Shown piece by piece: positions 17,432 to 26,611 of a stretch of DNA of 64,000 bases (its first letter is position 1; each line of letters starts with the position of its first letter). The position numbers and the translations under genes are program-made. Under the pieces are notes generated by a model. That model saw nothing but the letters and a program-made list of their open reading frames with translations, searched no databases and was not told where the DNA came from. Source of the DNA: CAIYQJ01 sp963717255. GTDB taxonomy: Bacteria > Chloroflexota > Limnocylindria > Limnocylindrales > CSP1-4. The DNA lies in the NCBI GenBank assembly GCA_963717255.1, contig CAVQVT010000001.1, positions 1-64,000 on the forward strand, given 5' to 3'.

Positions 17432-18106
17432 TCACAGGAGGATGACGGCCGAGCCATCGGGTGGCACGCCCGCCGCAAGCCGCCCCAGCGTGTGTCGGCC
17501 ATCAGCCGGGAATACCGACCTGAGGTCGGCTTCGTACGCGGCGACGAGGGCGGCGTTGTGGCGCGTCGCGGCCAGCAGCAGGATCACGGTGTCGAGCCCG
17601 TCGTCGCGCTGCTTGAGTGCGATCCTGCGCAGGAGTCGCTGGATGTCTCGCAGTCGCGTCTCCGCCTCGACGCCGACCGTCCATCCTTCTCCCGCGATGA
17701 CCGCATCCCAGGCGCGACGGTCGCCCGGGATGGCGATCCCCACCTCAGCGCGCCACGCCAGCCGAGCGTTGAGCCGCGTCCTGAGCCGGGCGAGCAGCGC
17801 CAGGTGAGCGGCGTCCCGCACAGGCTCGCCGGCTGGGAACGCCCTGGCGGACAGCTCCATGCCGAGCGCGCTCAACAGCCGGGCGGCGACGTCGAAGCTG
17901 AGTCCGACGACGGCTCCCCGCTCGATGCGGCTCAGCTGGGACCGGGAGATGTGCGCAGCCCGGGCGACCGTGGCCTGGTCCAGGCCGTGCTGCCTGCGCG
18001 CGTCGCGGATCTCCCGCCCGATCTCGAGCACTGCCGACCGTGCGCGGGCGCGTCCGCGGTCGAAAGGTCTCTCGCGTGTCGGCATCGGCGGAGCATCGGG
18101 CCGCAC
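17432..18106 (-). CDS. XRE-family regulator with a C-terminal domain of unknown function
   Basis: Residues about 28-85 form a clear XRE/Cro helix-turn-helix (IGREIRDARRQHGLDQ, VARAAHISRSQLSRIERG). Residues about 110-224 form a second domain with WDAVIAGEGWTVGVEAETRL, RDIQRLLRRIALKQRDDG and VILLLAATRHN, ending VPPDGSAVILL. The spacing of Asp, Glu and Lys in strands there faintly resembles a PD-(D/E)xK nuclease fold, but this is only an impression. The annotated start is GTG 18106; ATG 18085 is an alternative. The gene stands alone between two repeat-rich spacers. Confidence 0.7.
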   Translation of the reverse strand: MRPDAPPMPTRERPFDRGRARARSAVLEIGREIRDARRQHGLDQATVARAAHISRSQLSRIERGAVVGLSFDVAARLLSALGMELSARAFPAGEPVRDAAHLALLARLRTRLNARLAWRAEVGIAIPGDRRAWDAVIAGEGWTVGVEAETRLRDIQRLLRRIALKQRDDGLDTVILLLAATRHNAALVAAYEADLRSVFPADGRHTLGRLAAGVPPDGSAVILL

Positions 18107-18590
18107 GGTCGTCCAGGTCTCATCGGCGCCTCACTCGTGGATGCGCGGCCAGTCCTCGGCGGGTGCGCGGGGCGGCCCAGCGGGCGCATCGGGCGAGCTT
18201 GGGTGCGCGGGGCGGGCGCGGGTGCGCGGGGCGGGCGCGGGCGCATCGGGCGAGCTTGGGTGCGCGGGGCGGGCGCGGGTGCGCGGCCAGTCCTCGGCGG
18301 GTGCGCGGGGCGGCCCAGCGGGCGCATCGGGCGAGCTTGGGTGCGCGGGGCGGGCGCGCGGGGCGGGCGGTGCCAGGGCGCCGGGCGCGGGACGGCGACC
18401 AGTCGAGCACCAGGGGACCATCCGGCGGCGCCGAGCCAGGCCGATGCCCGGGGCGGCCTCCGTGCCTGCGGACCTCGGGGCGGAGCGCACCAGTCGTCGT
18501 GCTTTCGGTCTCCCCTTGGATGTGCCCCCCGATCGTCGCGCGCCCGCCGGCTGCCTCGGCCCCCCGATCGTCGCGCGCCCGCCGGTCGTC
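18107..18590. other. Repeat-rich GC spacer between XRE gene and lipoprotein gene
   Basis: No supported gene. All open frames here are Ala/Pro/Arg low-complexity by-products of repeats. Besides the nested repeats at 18142-18358, a 26-base unit (CCCCCCGATCGTCGCGCGCC..) occurs twice near 18524 and 18562. Confidence 0.55.
18142..18358. repeat. Nested direct repeats, 79-bp copies 138 bp apart
   Basis: The sequence at 18142-18220 recurs almost exactly at 18280-18358. A sub-unit (GGGCGCATCGGGCGAGCTTG plus the following GC-rich 20 bases) occurs a third time near 18239. This pattern is typical of slippage or unequal exchange in non-coding DNA, and is also a place where assemblies collapse. Confidence 0.8.
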
Positions 18591-19343
18591 TCAGTCGGTC
18601 CAGTCCACGCCTGCCAGCATCTCAGCGAGCGCAGCCGTGTCCGCCGCCTCGTTCCCGGGTGGCGCGAGCTGGTTGAAGGCCCAGCCGAAGCCGTCGCGCA
18701 CGACGAAGGCCTTCATCACGTACAGGTTGTTGCAGTGGAACGCGTGCAGTCGGCCGGGCGAGCCGCCGATCGTCACGTCGGTCTCCGACTCGGCCACCGC
18801 GGGGCAGCCGTGCCAGGCGTTCACGTCCGACTGGCCGCGGGCCGACCACTCGGCGAGGTCGAGGTCGGTCGGCGCGGCACCGTACACGAAGAACAGCTTC
18901 GCGCCGGGGCCGGACGCGCGGTCGACGAGCGGGCCATTCGAGTCGATCCGGGCCGTGCCGTCCCACGCGGTCCGGGCCGGACCCGCGTTCCAGCCCGCCG
19001 GGAAGGTGAGCCGGTAGCGGTAGAAGGGGGACGAGAACGCCACGGGGGCCGAGGAGGCGGAGGGCGCGATGGTCGGCGCGATGGTCGGTCCAGGCGTCGA
19101 GGGCGCGACGGCCGGCGCGGGTGCCGTAGGCCGGGCAGGTGTCGCCGTCACGGGGGGCGTCGTCGCCGCCGGGGGCGCTTCCGTCGCCGCCTGTGTGCCG
19201 GTCGAGCAGCCCGCGAGCGCCAGGGCGGATGCGGCCAGCACGAGGAGGGCGAGGGCCCGAGGGCCGACGGGCCGCGCCCAACGGGCGGCGGAGCCCGGCG
19301 ACCCATCGCGGGCCATCCGGAGGAGAGGGGTACGGTGGGGCAT
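18591..19343 (-). CDS. Putative lipoprotein with PsbP/LpqN-like domain
   Basis: A signal peptide with lipobox LALAGC (about residues 35-45 from ATG 19343) is followed by a Thr/Pro/Ala spacer. The roughly 150-residue globular part begins FYRYRLTFPAGW, a beta pattern like the PsbP/LpqN group, and has two Cys (WHGCPAV, FHCNN) that could pair. ATG 19343 (MPHRTPLLRM) is preferred to an open upstream extension without a ribosome site. It is the last gene of a minus-strand group with the next two entries. The ligand is unknown. Confidence 0.6.
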   Translation of the reverse strand: MPHRTPLLRMARDGSPGSAARWARPVGPRALALLVLAASALALAGCSTGTQAATEAPPAATTPPVTATPARPTAPAPAVAPSTPGPTIAPTIAPSASSAPVAFSSPFYRYRLTFPAGWNAGPARTAWDGTARIDSNGPLVDRASGPGAKLFFVYGAAPTDLDLAEWSARGQSDVNAWHGCPAVAESETDVTIGGSPGRLHAFHCNNLYVMKAFVVRDGFGWAFNQLAPPGNEAADTAALAEMLAGVDWTD

Positions 19344-19394
19344 GTCGACTCCTTCGGGTTCGTGGGCGCGATCGGGCGCGCGCGGCGTCATCGG

Positions 19395-20014
19395 CTAGAA
19401 GCGGGAGTAGAGCTTCTCGACGAGGTCGCGCACCGTCTGCTCGGGGAGCGCGCTCGCCGGGGCGCTGATGCGGAGCGTCCTGTCGCCTCTCCGGACGAAG
19501 ATCCAGTACGTGTCGGCGAGCGCGTTGAACGCATAGGACTCGTCCCCCAGGCCGTTCGGAGCCGCGGTCTCCTTGCCGTCCACCGCGGTCGGGACAGAGT
19601 CCTTCTCTCCGCGCCAGAGACCCACGCTCGTCGGGTCCGTGCTCGTCTTGACGGTGAGGGCGAAGCCGTCCCCGATGTCCCAGGAGCAGTACGCGTTGCC
19701 GGGGAAGGACTGGTCGTCCACGGGCTTGGGCTTGGTGCCGAGGATCGCTTCGGCCTCCGCGTCGGAGAGCAGGGTGGCGCAGGAGATCGCAGTGCCGCCG
19801 CCCGCACCGCCGGCGTCGTCCCGCCGCGCGTCCCGCCGGCGCGCCGCCGCCCGTGCCACCGCCCGCATCCGTCTCGGCCGGGGCCTGGGTGGCCGAGGCC
19901 GGCGCCTCGGTGCCGCCGCGCCGGAGCGGTCGTCCCGCTCGAGCTGCCGCATGCGGCCAGCACGAGTGCCAGCGCAAGGGGTGCACCGATCATGGTCAGC
20001 GTGTATCGGGTCAT
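19395..20014 (-). CDS. DUF3558-like lipoprotein, frame break
   Basis: The N-terminus from ATG 20014 is a lipoprotein signal (PLALALVLAACGSSSG). The mature domain, ISCATLLSDAEAEAILGTK.., with GNAYCSWDIGDG and a C-terminal QTVRDLVEKLYSRF, resembles DUF3558-type secreted proteins, in which two Cys flank the first half. Signal and domain are in different frames, switching within the Ala/Pro/Arg linker around 19820-19920. A GGAGG site precedes the start. The start overlaps the stop of the upstream DUF4242 gene (ATGA), so they are coupled. Confidence 0.65.
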
Positions 20015-20310
20015 CGGTCGTCCTCCTTCAGGTTGGGGTCGTGCTCGTCGACTTCGCTGCGCACGAGGTCCACTTGTGAGATCCGGTCGAACGGGAACGC
20101 CGCGCGTCGGTTGAGGTCGGCGACGGTCCCGGCGTCGGGCGCCTCGAACAGGCAGAGCCACGTCTCGTCCGCCGCGAGCCGCGCCGACCACAGGTAGCGG
20201 ACCGGGCTGCCGGTGTGGCGGGTCTCGGCGACGAGCCGCGCGACGCGCTCCACGGCGCCGCTGCGGTCCGCCATCGCCGGGGCGTAGCGCTCGACGAGGT
20301 AGGTGGCCAT
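20011..20310 (-). CDS. DUF4242 / nickel-binding-like small protein
   Basis: This 99-residue protein is of the DUF4242 (SCO4226-like) family: it opens MATYLVERYAPAM, carries RYLWSARLAADETWLCLFEAPD in the middle and has an Asp/Glu-rich end. Some relatives bind nickel; others are uncharacterised ferredoxin-fold dimers. The typical His-containing metal positions are not obvious here. Its TGA overlaps the ATG of the downstream lipoprotein. Confidence 0.75.
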   Translation of the reverse strand: MATYLVERYAPAMADRSGAVERVARLVAETRHTGSPVRYLWSARLAADETWLCLFEAPDAGTVADLNRRAAFPFDRISQVDLVRSEVDEHDPNLKEDDR

Positions 20311-20502
20311 GGGCGGACGTTGGGGTCCGGGCTCGTACGGGTCATCCGTGGAACCACGGAAAGGTGCCGGGCCATCGGTCGCCGGTCGACCGCGGTGGCC
20401 GCGGTGGCCGCGGTGGCCGCAGCCTGACCGGCCGGCCCGGGGCGTCTCCCCACCGCCGCCCCCTTCCCGGGGCGCCTTCCCGCCGCCGCCCCCTTCCTGG
20501 GC

Positions 20503-23286
20503 CTATCCGCCGACCTTCGGTCCTCCGTCGCCGGCCAGGGCTGCCCCCAGGCCTGCTCGACCTCGGACCCCGAGCTTCCCATAGGCCGATGACAGCTGGC
20601 TCTCGACCGTCCTGACGCTGAGGACGAGCGCCTCGGCGATCTCCCGGTTCGACCTGCCGGCGGCGGCCAGCTCCGCGACCTGGCGCTCGGCCGGCGTGAG
20701 CGCGTCGGGCGTCGCCGCACGTCCACCCAGCCGTGCCAGCTCGGCCGACGCCCGTGCCTCCCAGGACGGGCTCGGCAGGGCCGCGAACGTCGCGCGCGCC
20801 TCCTCGAGCGCGGCCCGGGCCTCGCGGACGCGCCGGAGGTGACGCAGGACGGTGCCCCGGACGAGGGCGGTCCGGCCGCGGTCGAGCAGCAGGGGGAGGG
20901 TCGAGGTCGCCTCCGCGGCGTCGTCGAGCACCGCCAGCGCCCCCGTCGGATCCCCGGTACCGTCCAGCAGGACGGCCCGTGCACGGGCCGCGGCGACGAC
21001 CGACCAGGGCAGCCGGGAGCGGGCGGACCGTTCCTCGAAGGACGTCAGCGCCTCCGTGGCCTCGCCGTAGCGCCCCGCGGCGACGAGCGACTCGACGAGG
21101 TCGGCGTCGATCCGCATGTAGTTGGGTTCGAGGACCCCCAGCGAGATCCACGTGTCGGAGGCCGAGAGGAGGAGGTCCGCGGCATCGATCGCGTCGCCCG
21201 CCACCAGCGAGTGGGCCGCGAGTGCGCGGGACCAGAGCGCGGCCATCCAGTCGTCGCCAGCGGTCATCGCCTCGGCGCGCCGTCGCCGCATCGCCGTCAC
21301 GTCAGCACGCCCACGGAGCGCGTCGAGGTGCGCCAGGTAGACCTGCGCCCCGGACGCGTCCACGCGCAGCTCCTCGGCGAGCCGGAGCGAGTCCGCGAGG
21401 AACCGGTCGGCGTCGTCGTACCGACCGGCGAGCACCTCCGTCCATGCCGCGTGGGCGAGCGCCGTCACGCGCCGCGTCTCGACTCCAGCCCCCGTGAGTC
21501 GCCCGAGCACCTCCGCGTACGTCTCCCGTGCCTCGTCGACCCGGTCCGCCGCCCGGAGCGTCCCCGCAAGGACCTCCAGCGAGCCGATCACGAAGCCAGG
21601 GGCGCGACGCTCGATCGCGAGTGCGTGCTCGAGAAGGTCGACGGCCGGGCCGTCTCCCCCAGCGAGCCGCGCGTCCGCGAGGAGCGCGAGGGCGTCGCCG
21701 GCGGCGACCGGCGCCTCGTCCTCCCGCCCGGCGAGGAGGGAGAGGACGATCTCCGCGTGGCGACGCGCCTCGGCCGCGTCCTCGACGCCCCATGCGAGCA
21801 GCGCGCTGTGGGCGCGGGCCGACGCGAGCGGATCGCCGGCGGCCTCGGTGATCGCGATCTCCGCCTCTTCGCGGGCGGCCGGACGTCCGGCGGTCGTGTA
21901 GGCGATCTCGACGGCGACGATCCGCAAGGGGATACGGCCCGGCCCCGCCGGGAGAAGCTCGAGGCCGGCGACCACGTGCGCGGTGGCCCGCTGCGGATCA
22001 CCCGCGGCGAGACGCAGCTCCGCCGCTCGCACGAGACGAGCCACACGTGCGTCGCGGTCTGGCGCCGGCGTCAGTGCCAGGGCGAGCTCGACCGAGTCGG
22101 CCGCGACGCTCGACGCGCCGCGGAGTGCCGCGGCCGCGGCCGCGGCGTCCAGCTCGGCGGCGATCGCGGGGTCAGGCCCGTCGGCGGACAGCGCCCGGTG
22201 ACGGGCGCGTTCCTCCGGAGTGGCGGTAGCGGCCGCCAGCCGCCCGTGGATCTCGCGCACGCGGGACGGGAGCGCGCGTCCGAGCGCCGCCGATCCGACG
22301 AGCGGGTGCTCCAGGCCGATGCGGCCCGCGTCCGACCGGACGAGGCCCGACCGAAGCGCCTCGGCGAGGGGTGCGTCGGCGGCCTCCGACCCGAGCGCGA
22401 CGGCGACGGTCGAGACGTCCGCCCGCGCCGCCGCGGCCACGACGAGCACCACGTCCTCGGCCCCGGCCGAGAGGCGGCCCAGTCGGTCCGCCAGGAGCGG
22501 CTCGGCCGAGGGTGGGACCGCGAACGTGCCCGTCCCCTCGCGGGCGACGTCCACTGCCCGTGCGATCTCGATCGCGAAGAGCGGGTTCCCGGCGGCCGCC
22601 TCGGCGACCCGGGTCACCTCGGACCGGCCGTGCTGCCTGCCCAGCCGGCCGTCGAGGATCCGCCCGATCGCCCCCACGGACAGCGGTCCCACCTCGATCA
22701 CGTCGGTGCGGGGCTCTCCGAGGGCGGACCGAAGGATCGTCACGGGCGGGGCGTCCACCGTCGTCCGCCTGGCCGCGACGGCCGCGACCGGGACGCTCTG
22801 CGGCGCGCCGGAGCGCGTACGCGAGGGCGGCCGCGGTGGCCTCGTCGCACCACTGGAGGTCGTCCACGGCGACGAGGACGGGGGCCGAGCGGGCGAGTGA
22901 CCGGAGGAGGTCGAGCAGAGCGAGCCCCACGGCGGCCGCGTCAAGGGGCGCGTCGGTGGGGCCGGCGTCGGGTCCGCCGTCGGCATGCCCGCTCCGGCGC
23001 AGGGCGCGATCGAGCGCCAGCCGGCGCGGCTCGGCCAACCCACGGGCCAGTCGATCCACCGTCGGGTCCGGCAGCAGCTCCGAGAGGATCGCGTACGGAA
23101 GGTCCGCCTCCGCCGGGACGGCGCGCGCGACGAACACCTGGATGCCCGCGCCCCGCGCCTCCGCCAGGGCCGCCTCGAGCAGCGTCGTCTTGCCGATCCC
23201 CGGAGGGCCCTCGAGGAGCAGGACGCGCGGCCAGCCGGCGCCGAGGAACGCCGCGAGCCGCTCGCGCTCGCGGTCGCGGCCGACCA
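20503..23286 (-). CDS. Large LuxR-family regulator with AAA ATPase domain (MalT/LAL type), frame break
   Basis: This LAL-type transcription regulator of about 928 residues has a Walker A motif (LEGPPGIGKTTLLEAAL) near residue 25 and a Walker B (VLVAVDDLQWCD) near residue 135. A long Ala-rich helical TPR-like array follows, and then a LuxR helix-turn-helix (LTPAERQVAELAAAGRSNRE.. RTVESQLSSAYGKLGV). The frame switches near 22805: one extra base turns ..ALRRAPQSVPVAAVAARR into nonsense. ATG 23286 (MVGRDRERERL) matches the usual start of such NTPase domains. The regulated genes may be the adjacent lipoprotein group or the divergent sulfurtransferase; there is no direct evidence. Confidence 0.8.
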   Translation of the reverse strand, partial: WSAATASASGSRRSSAPAGRASCSSRALRGSARRRCSRRPWRRRGARASRCSSRAPSRRRRTFRTRSSRSCCRTRRWIDWPVGWPSRAGWRSIAPCAGAGMPTADPTPAPPTRPLTRPPWGSLCSTSSGHSPARPPSSSPWTTSSGATRPPRPPSRTRSGAPQSVPVAAVAARRTTVDAPPVTILRSALGEPRTDVIEVGPLSVGAIGRILDGRLGRQHGRSEVTRVAEAAAGNPLFAIEIARAVDVAREGTGTFAVPPSAEPLLADRLGRLSAGAEDVVLVVAAAARADVSTVAVALGSEAADAPLAEALRSGLVRSDAGRIGLEHPLVGSAALGRALPSRVREIHGRLAAATATPEERARHRALSADGPDPAIAAELDAAAAAAALRGASSVAADSVELALALTPAPDRDARVARLVRAAELRLAAGDPQRATAHVVAGLELLPAGPGRIPLRIVAVEIAYTTAGRPAAREEAEIAITEAAGDPLASARAHSALLAWGVEDAAEARRHAEIVLSLLAGREDEAPVAAGDALALLADARLAGGDGPAVDLLEHALAIERRAPGFVIGSLEVLAGTLRAADRVDEARETYAEVLGRLTGAGVETRRVTALAHAAWTEVLAGRYDDADRFLADSLRLAEELRVDASGAQVYLAHLDALRGRADVTAMRRRRAEAMTAGDDWMAALWSRALAAHSLVAGDAIDAADLLLSASDTWISLGVLEPNYMRIDADLVESLVAAGRYGEATEALTSFEERSARSRLPWSVVAAARARAVLLDGTGDPTGALAVLDDAAEATSTLPLLLDRGRTALVRGTVLRHLRRVREARAALEEARATFAALPSPSWEARASAELARLGGRAATPDALTPAERQVAELAAAGRSNREIAEALVLSVRTVESQLSSAYGKLGVRGRAGLGAALAGDGGPKVGG

Positions 23287-23500
23287 TGCTGCCCGACGCC
23301 TCCGGCACCCGCACCCCCGACACTCGACCCGGCGCGTCCCCGCCGGAGGGTGGGGAGGGTAGCACGGGGCCGCGAGGTCGTGCCGGCGGGTGCTGGGGCG
23401 GCGGCCGGCGACGGCGATCGTCCGGCCGCCGCCGGCCGGGCCGACGCCTCGGCGCGTCCCGGGCCGGCGGCGGCGGCGCACCCGCCGCTACGATGGCGCG

Positions 23501-24754
23501 GTGAGCACGACCCGCCCGTCCCGCCCGACCTCGAGCACGGTCTCCCGCGTCGACCCCGACCGCCCCGCCTCCGGCCCGGAGGCGGGCGGCCGCCCCGGGC
23601 CGCTCGTCTCGGCGGCCTGGCTGCGGACGCACCTCGACGATCCGGATCTCATCCTCGTGCAGGTCTCGCCGACGCGCCGCGTCTACAACCGACGCCACCT
23701 GCCCGGTGCCGTGTACGGCGACCTGCACCGGGAGCTGGCGGTGCGGGGTCGCGACCCGGCCACCGGTGATGCGGAGCGCGAGTGGCTGCTGCCGACGCGG
23801 GAGCAGGTGGAGGCGACGCTCGCGCGCTGGGGAGTGGGGGAGTTGGGTGCGGAGGGGGCTGCGGCGGGCCGGGCCGCCACCGCAGCGCCGTCGGCCGTTT
23901 CCTCACCGCCGCTGGCCTTCGCCGCCCTGCCGTCGGCCGCGTCACCCCCCACGCTGCTCGCGGCCGCCGGATCGGGCGCACCCACCTCCGCCTCCCGCGC
24001 CCCCCGGATCGTCTTCTACGACGACGTCGGCCAGAACCGCCAGGCGATCCGCGGCTACTGGCTGCTCCGCCTCTATCGCTACCCCGCCACCCGCGTCCAC
24101 GTCCTCGACGGGGGCCTCACCGCGTGGGTGGCATCGGGTGGCCCGGTCACGGAGGAAGTGGCGGCGCCCGCCGGGTCGGCGCGGGCCGCCGGGTCGGCGC
24201 GGACCGCCGGGGACACGCCCGCCGCCAGGCGCATGCGCGCCGTCGGGTCGGCTCGGACCGCGCGCGACGCGGGCACCTCGGGCACCTCGGGCCACCCCAT
24301 CCGCCTCGGCTCGCCCGATCCGTCGCTCATCGCGACCGCCGACCAGGTCCGCGCATGGAGCGCCGAAGCGTCGACCCCGGACGGCCCCACCCGGATCCTC
24401 GACGTCCGCAGCCCCGACGAGTTCGTCGGCTGGGATGGACGCGGCGCCCGACGCGGCGGCCGCGTCCCCGGCGCCCGCAACCGGTACTTCGCGGACTTCG
24501 TCCGCCCCGACAACACGCTCCGTCCGGTCCCCGAGACCCTCGCGCTCGTCCGTGGCTCCGGCGTGGACCCTGCCGACGTCCGCGCCGTCTACTGCCAGGG
24601 TGGCGTCCGGGCCGCCCTCGCCTGGTTCGTGCTGCACGAGCTGGCCGGACTCGACGGTGTCCGCAGCTACGCCGGCTCCTGGGAGGAGTGGGGGAATCGG
24701 GAGGACGTGCCCGTCCAGTCGGACGTCCCCGTAGGATCGGACGGGCCGGCATGA
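23501..24754 (+). CDS. Two-domain rhodanese-type sulfurtransferase
   Basis: This thiosulfate/mercaptopyruvate sulfurtransferase-like protein has 417 residues. The N-terminal inactive rhodanese domain includes LVSAAWLRTHLDDPDLILVQ and RRHLPGAVYGDLHREL. The C-terminal domain has ILDVRSPDEFVG and the catalytic loop YCQGGVRAAL with the active Cys. Ala/Pro/Thr-rich insertions of about 40 residues lie between conserved blocks, making it longer than the usual 280-300. The GTG start at 23501 gives STTRPSRPT..; upstream frame is low complexity. It overlaps the next gene by ATGA. Confidence 0.85.
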   Translation: MSTTRPSRPTSSTVSRVDPDRPASGPEAGGRPGPLVSAAWLRTHLDDPDLILVQVSPTRRVYNRRHLPGAVYGDLHRELAVRGRDPATGDAEREWLLPTREQVEATLARWGVGELGAEGAAAGRAATAAPSAVSSPPLAFAALPSAASPPTLLAAAGSGAPTSASRAPRIVFYDDVGQNRQAIRGYWLLRLYRYPATRVHVLDGGLTAWVASGGPVTEEVAAPAGSARAAGSARTAGDTPAARRMRAVGSARTARDAGTSGTSGHPIRLGSPDPSLIATADQVRAWSAEASTPDGPTRILDVRSPDEFVGWDGRGARRGGRVPGARNRYFADFVRPDNTLRPVPETLALVRGSGVDPADVRAVYCQGGVRAALAWFVLHELAGLDGVRSYAGSWEEWGNREDVPVQSDVPVGSDGPA

Positions 24755-25620
24755 GCGGATCGAAGGGCGCCCGCCGCCCCGCCCGCCGCGGCAGGGAGAA
24801 GCGTCCGCCGGTCGAGGTCACGATCCCCGCGAACCGCCGGATCGGGGCCCTCGCCACCGCCTTCCGCCGAGCCTTCCGGACGCCGCTCCTCATCGCGAAC
24901 ACCGCCGGCGGGATCGCCGGCTTCGCGGTCATCGTCCTCGCGCGTCAGCCGGCCCTCGACCTCCCGCTCCTCCTCTGGGCCCCGGCCGCGGTCGCGACCT
25001 TCGCCGTCGTCGCCTGCCTCCTCCTGCCCTTCCTCGTTCGTGGACCCTGCCGTGCCGCACTGGAGACCTTCGCGTGGATCGGCCGGTGGGATGCGCTCCG
25101 CTGGCGTGAGGCGACCCGCGCCAAGCCCGCCGCGTCGCCCGAGCAGGCCCGCGACTGGCTGGAGGCCAACCCGATCCGCGGTGACGCACCGCCGCTCCAG
25201 CGGCTCGCGCGCATCGAGCCGCTCCTCATGGTCGGCGACGTGGACGGTGCGCGGAAGATCGCCGCCGGGCTCCCCGCCACCAGCCCGTGGGACCGGTTCG
25301 AGACGCTCTATCAGCGCGCCTTCGTCGACTTCACCGCCGGCGTCCGCATCGATCCCCGGCCCATCGCCGCGGCGGCGGCCGCCCTGACGGACGAGGAGGA
25401 GCGACTCCGGGCGGATGCCCTCATCGCGGTCGGTCGCGCGCGCATCGAGCTCGCCGCCGGGAGGGACTGGGTCGCCCCGCTCGAGGAGGCACGCGGCCGC
25501 ATCGGGCAGTACGCGGACGGCGTGCTGCGGCTGGAGATCTGGCCGACCCTGTTCCGGCTCGAGATCGTCGTCGCAGTCGTCGCCGGGCTGATGCTCGTGC
25601 TGATCGTGACGCTCGGCTGA
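24751..25620 (+). CDS. Membrane protein of unknown function
   Basis: This 289-residue protein has a basic N-terminus, two adjacent transmembrane helices (about residues 45-95: LLIANTAGGIAGFAVIVLA and LLLWAPAAVATFAVVACLL), a cytoplasmic helical middle with TPR-like spacing (LARIEPLLMVGDVDGARKIA, LYQRAFVDFTAG), and a C-terminal helix (IVVAVVAGLMLVLIVTLG). I do not recognise the family. It is translationally coupled to the sulfurtransferase, which suggests a linked role. Confidence 0.7.
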   Translation: MSGSKGARRPARRGREKRPPVEVTIPANRRIGALATAFRRAFRTPLLIANTAGGIAGFAVIVLARQPALDLPLLLWAPAAVATFAVVACLLLPFLVRGPCRAALETFAWIGRWDALRWREATRAKPAASPEQARDWLEANPIRGDAPPLQRLARIEPLLMVGDVDGARKIAAGLPATSPWDRFETLYQRAFVDFTAGVRIDPRPIAAAAAALTDEEERLRADALIAVGRARIELAAGRDWVAPLEEARGRIGQYADGVLRLEIWPTLFRLEIVVAVVAGLMLVLIVTLG

Positions 25621-25714
25621 CGGCGGAGGGGAGCCCCCGCGGGCCGGGACCAGCCTGCGCGCCTGCCGACGGCCCGGCGGTGGTGGGCCACCTTGCGGCC
25701 TGGGGAGGGCCGAC

Positions 25715-25735
25715 GCGCACGCCTGCGGCGTGCGC
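25715..25735 (+). terminator. Hairpin after the sulfurtransferase operon
   Basis: GCGCACGCC and GGCGTGCGC form a perfect 9-bp stem with a TGC loop, 95 bases after the membrane protein stop. Confidence 0.6.
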
Positions 25736-25759
25736 GCGGCGGTGGTGCTATCCTCTCGG

Positions 25760-25799
25760 CCGGTCCCGCGGCGCGGGACCGGCGGGTCGCGACGCGACC
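25760..25799. promoter_or_regulatory. Two hairpins directly before tRNA-Asn
   Basis: A perfect 10-bp stem (25760-25769 with 25773-25782) is followed by a 6-bp stem (25785-25790 with 25794-25799), ending seven bases before the tRNA. They may be processing signals in the precursor, or a terminator pair. Confidence 0.45.
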
Positions 25800-25806
25800 C
25801 CTTCGC

Positions 25807-25881
25807 TCCGGCGTAGCTCAGTGGTAGAGCGGGCGGCTGTTAACCGCTTGGCCGTAGGTTCGAATCCTACCGCCGGAGCCA
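25807..25881 (+). tRNA. tRNA-Asn (GTT), CCA encoded
   Basis: A full cloverleaf is visible. The acceptor stem is TCCGGCG with CGCCGGA, the D arm GCTC..GAGC, the anticodon stem GGCGG/CCGCT around CTGTTAA (anticodon GTT), and the T arm GTAGGTTCGAATCCTAC. The discriminator G is followed by genomic CCA. It reads asparagine codons AAC and AAU. Confidence 0.95.
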
Positions 25882-26097
25882 CTCTCACTGTTGTCGTTCA
25901 GACCGGACCGCGGCTCGGGCGCCCGTCGCATGCCCGAACGCCGTCGCGCCCCGGGCGTCCGAGGCGACGTCCGGCTCTGGCGCTCCGATCCGGCCGGGCC
26001 GACCATCGCCTCGGAGCGGGCCGGCCTGGACCTGCGGCCCACGCACAGGCCGGCGGGGTCGTGCCGGGCACAGGCGGGCTGCGGGAGGTGACGGGAG

Positions 26098-26608
26098 ATG
26101 CCGGACGTCGACCTGTTCATGTCGCTGGCCGAGATCGCTGGCGTCTTCGTCGGTTTCGGGGCGCTCATCGCGATCCGGAGCAGCGGGTCGAGCGACGTGT
26201 ACGACGTGGCGTACATCGGCATGGTCGTGTGGGTCGGCATCCAGGTGATCGTCGCGTCGCTCGCCCCCGTCGCGATCAGTCGCTTCGACGTCACCGGCCA
26301 CCCGCTGTGGGTGGCGTGCAGCGTCATCGCCCTTGTCGTGTTCTTCCTCGGCGATGAGGCGGTCATGCGGATCTCCCCGGAGCGGAGGGCGGTCCTTGCC
26401 GCCATGCCGACGAGATCGCGGGTGAAGCTTAGCTGGTCGGCGTGCCCCTCTGGCTCCCCGCGGTGGCGCGCTCGCCCTCATCCTGCTCGGCGTGCTTCCC
26501 GACCGCGAGCCGGCGCTCTACTTCGCGGCGATCGTGCTCGTCCTGCTCATGGACGCGATGCTCCTGCTGGTGGCGGTGAACCGGGCCTGGCGCCCGGCGA
26601 TCGCCTGA
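26098..26608 (+). CDS. Small four-helix membrane protein, frame breaks
   Basis: The frame from ATG 26098 gives helices in FMSLAEIAGVFVGFGALIAI, a second around VVWVGIQVIVASLAPVAI, and a third (LWVACSVIALVVFFLGDEAV). After about 26430 the frame changes; a further segment in another frame reads GALALILLGVLPDREPALYF and LLMDAMLLLVAVNRAW, then stops at 26608. Between them lies VPLWLPAV in a third frame. At least two indels must be corrected for one protein of about 165 residues. The family is unknown to me. It may be a real decaying gene, since an in-frame TAG also occurs in the bridging frame. Confidence 0.5.
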
Positions 26609-26611
26609 GAC

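Noticed and set aside
18120..18490. Possible Pro/Ala-rich repeat protein in the nested repeats
   Set aside because: All six frames are equally open and low-complexity, and none has a ribosome site; treated as non-coding repeat DNA.
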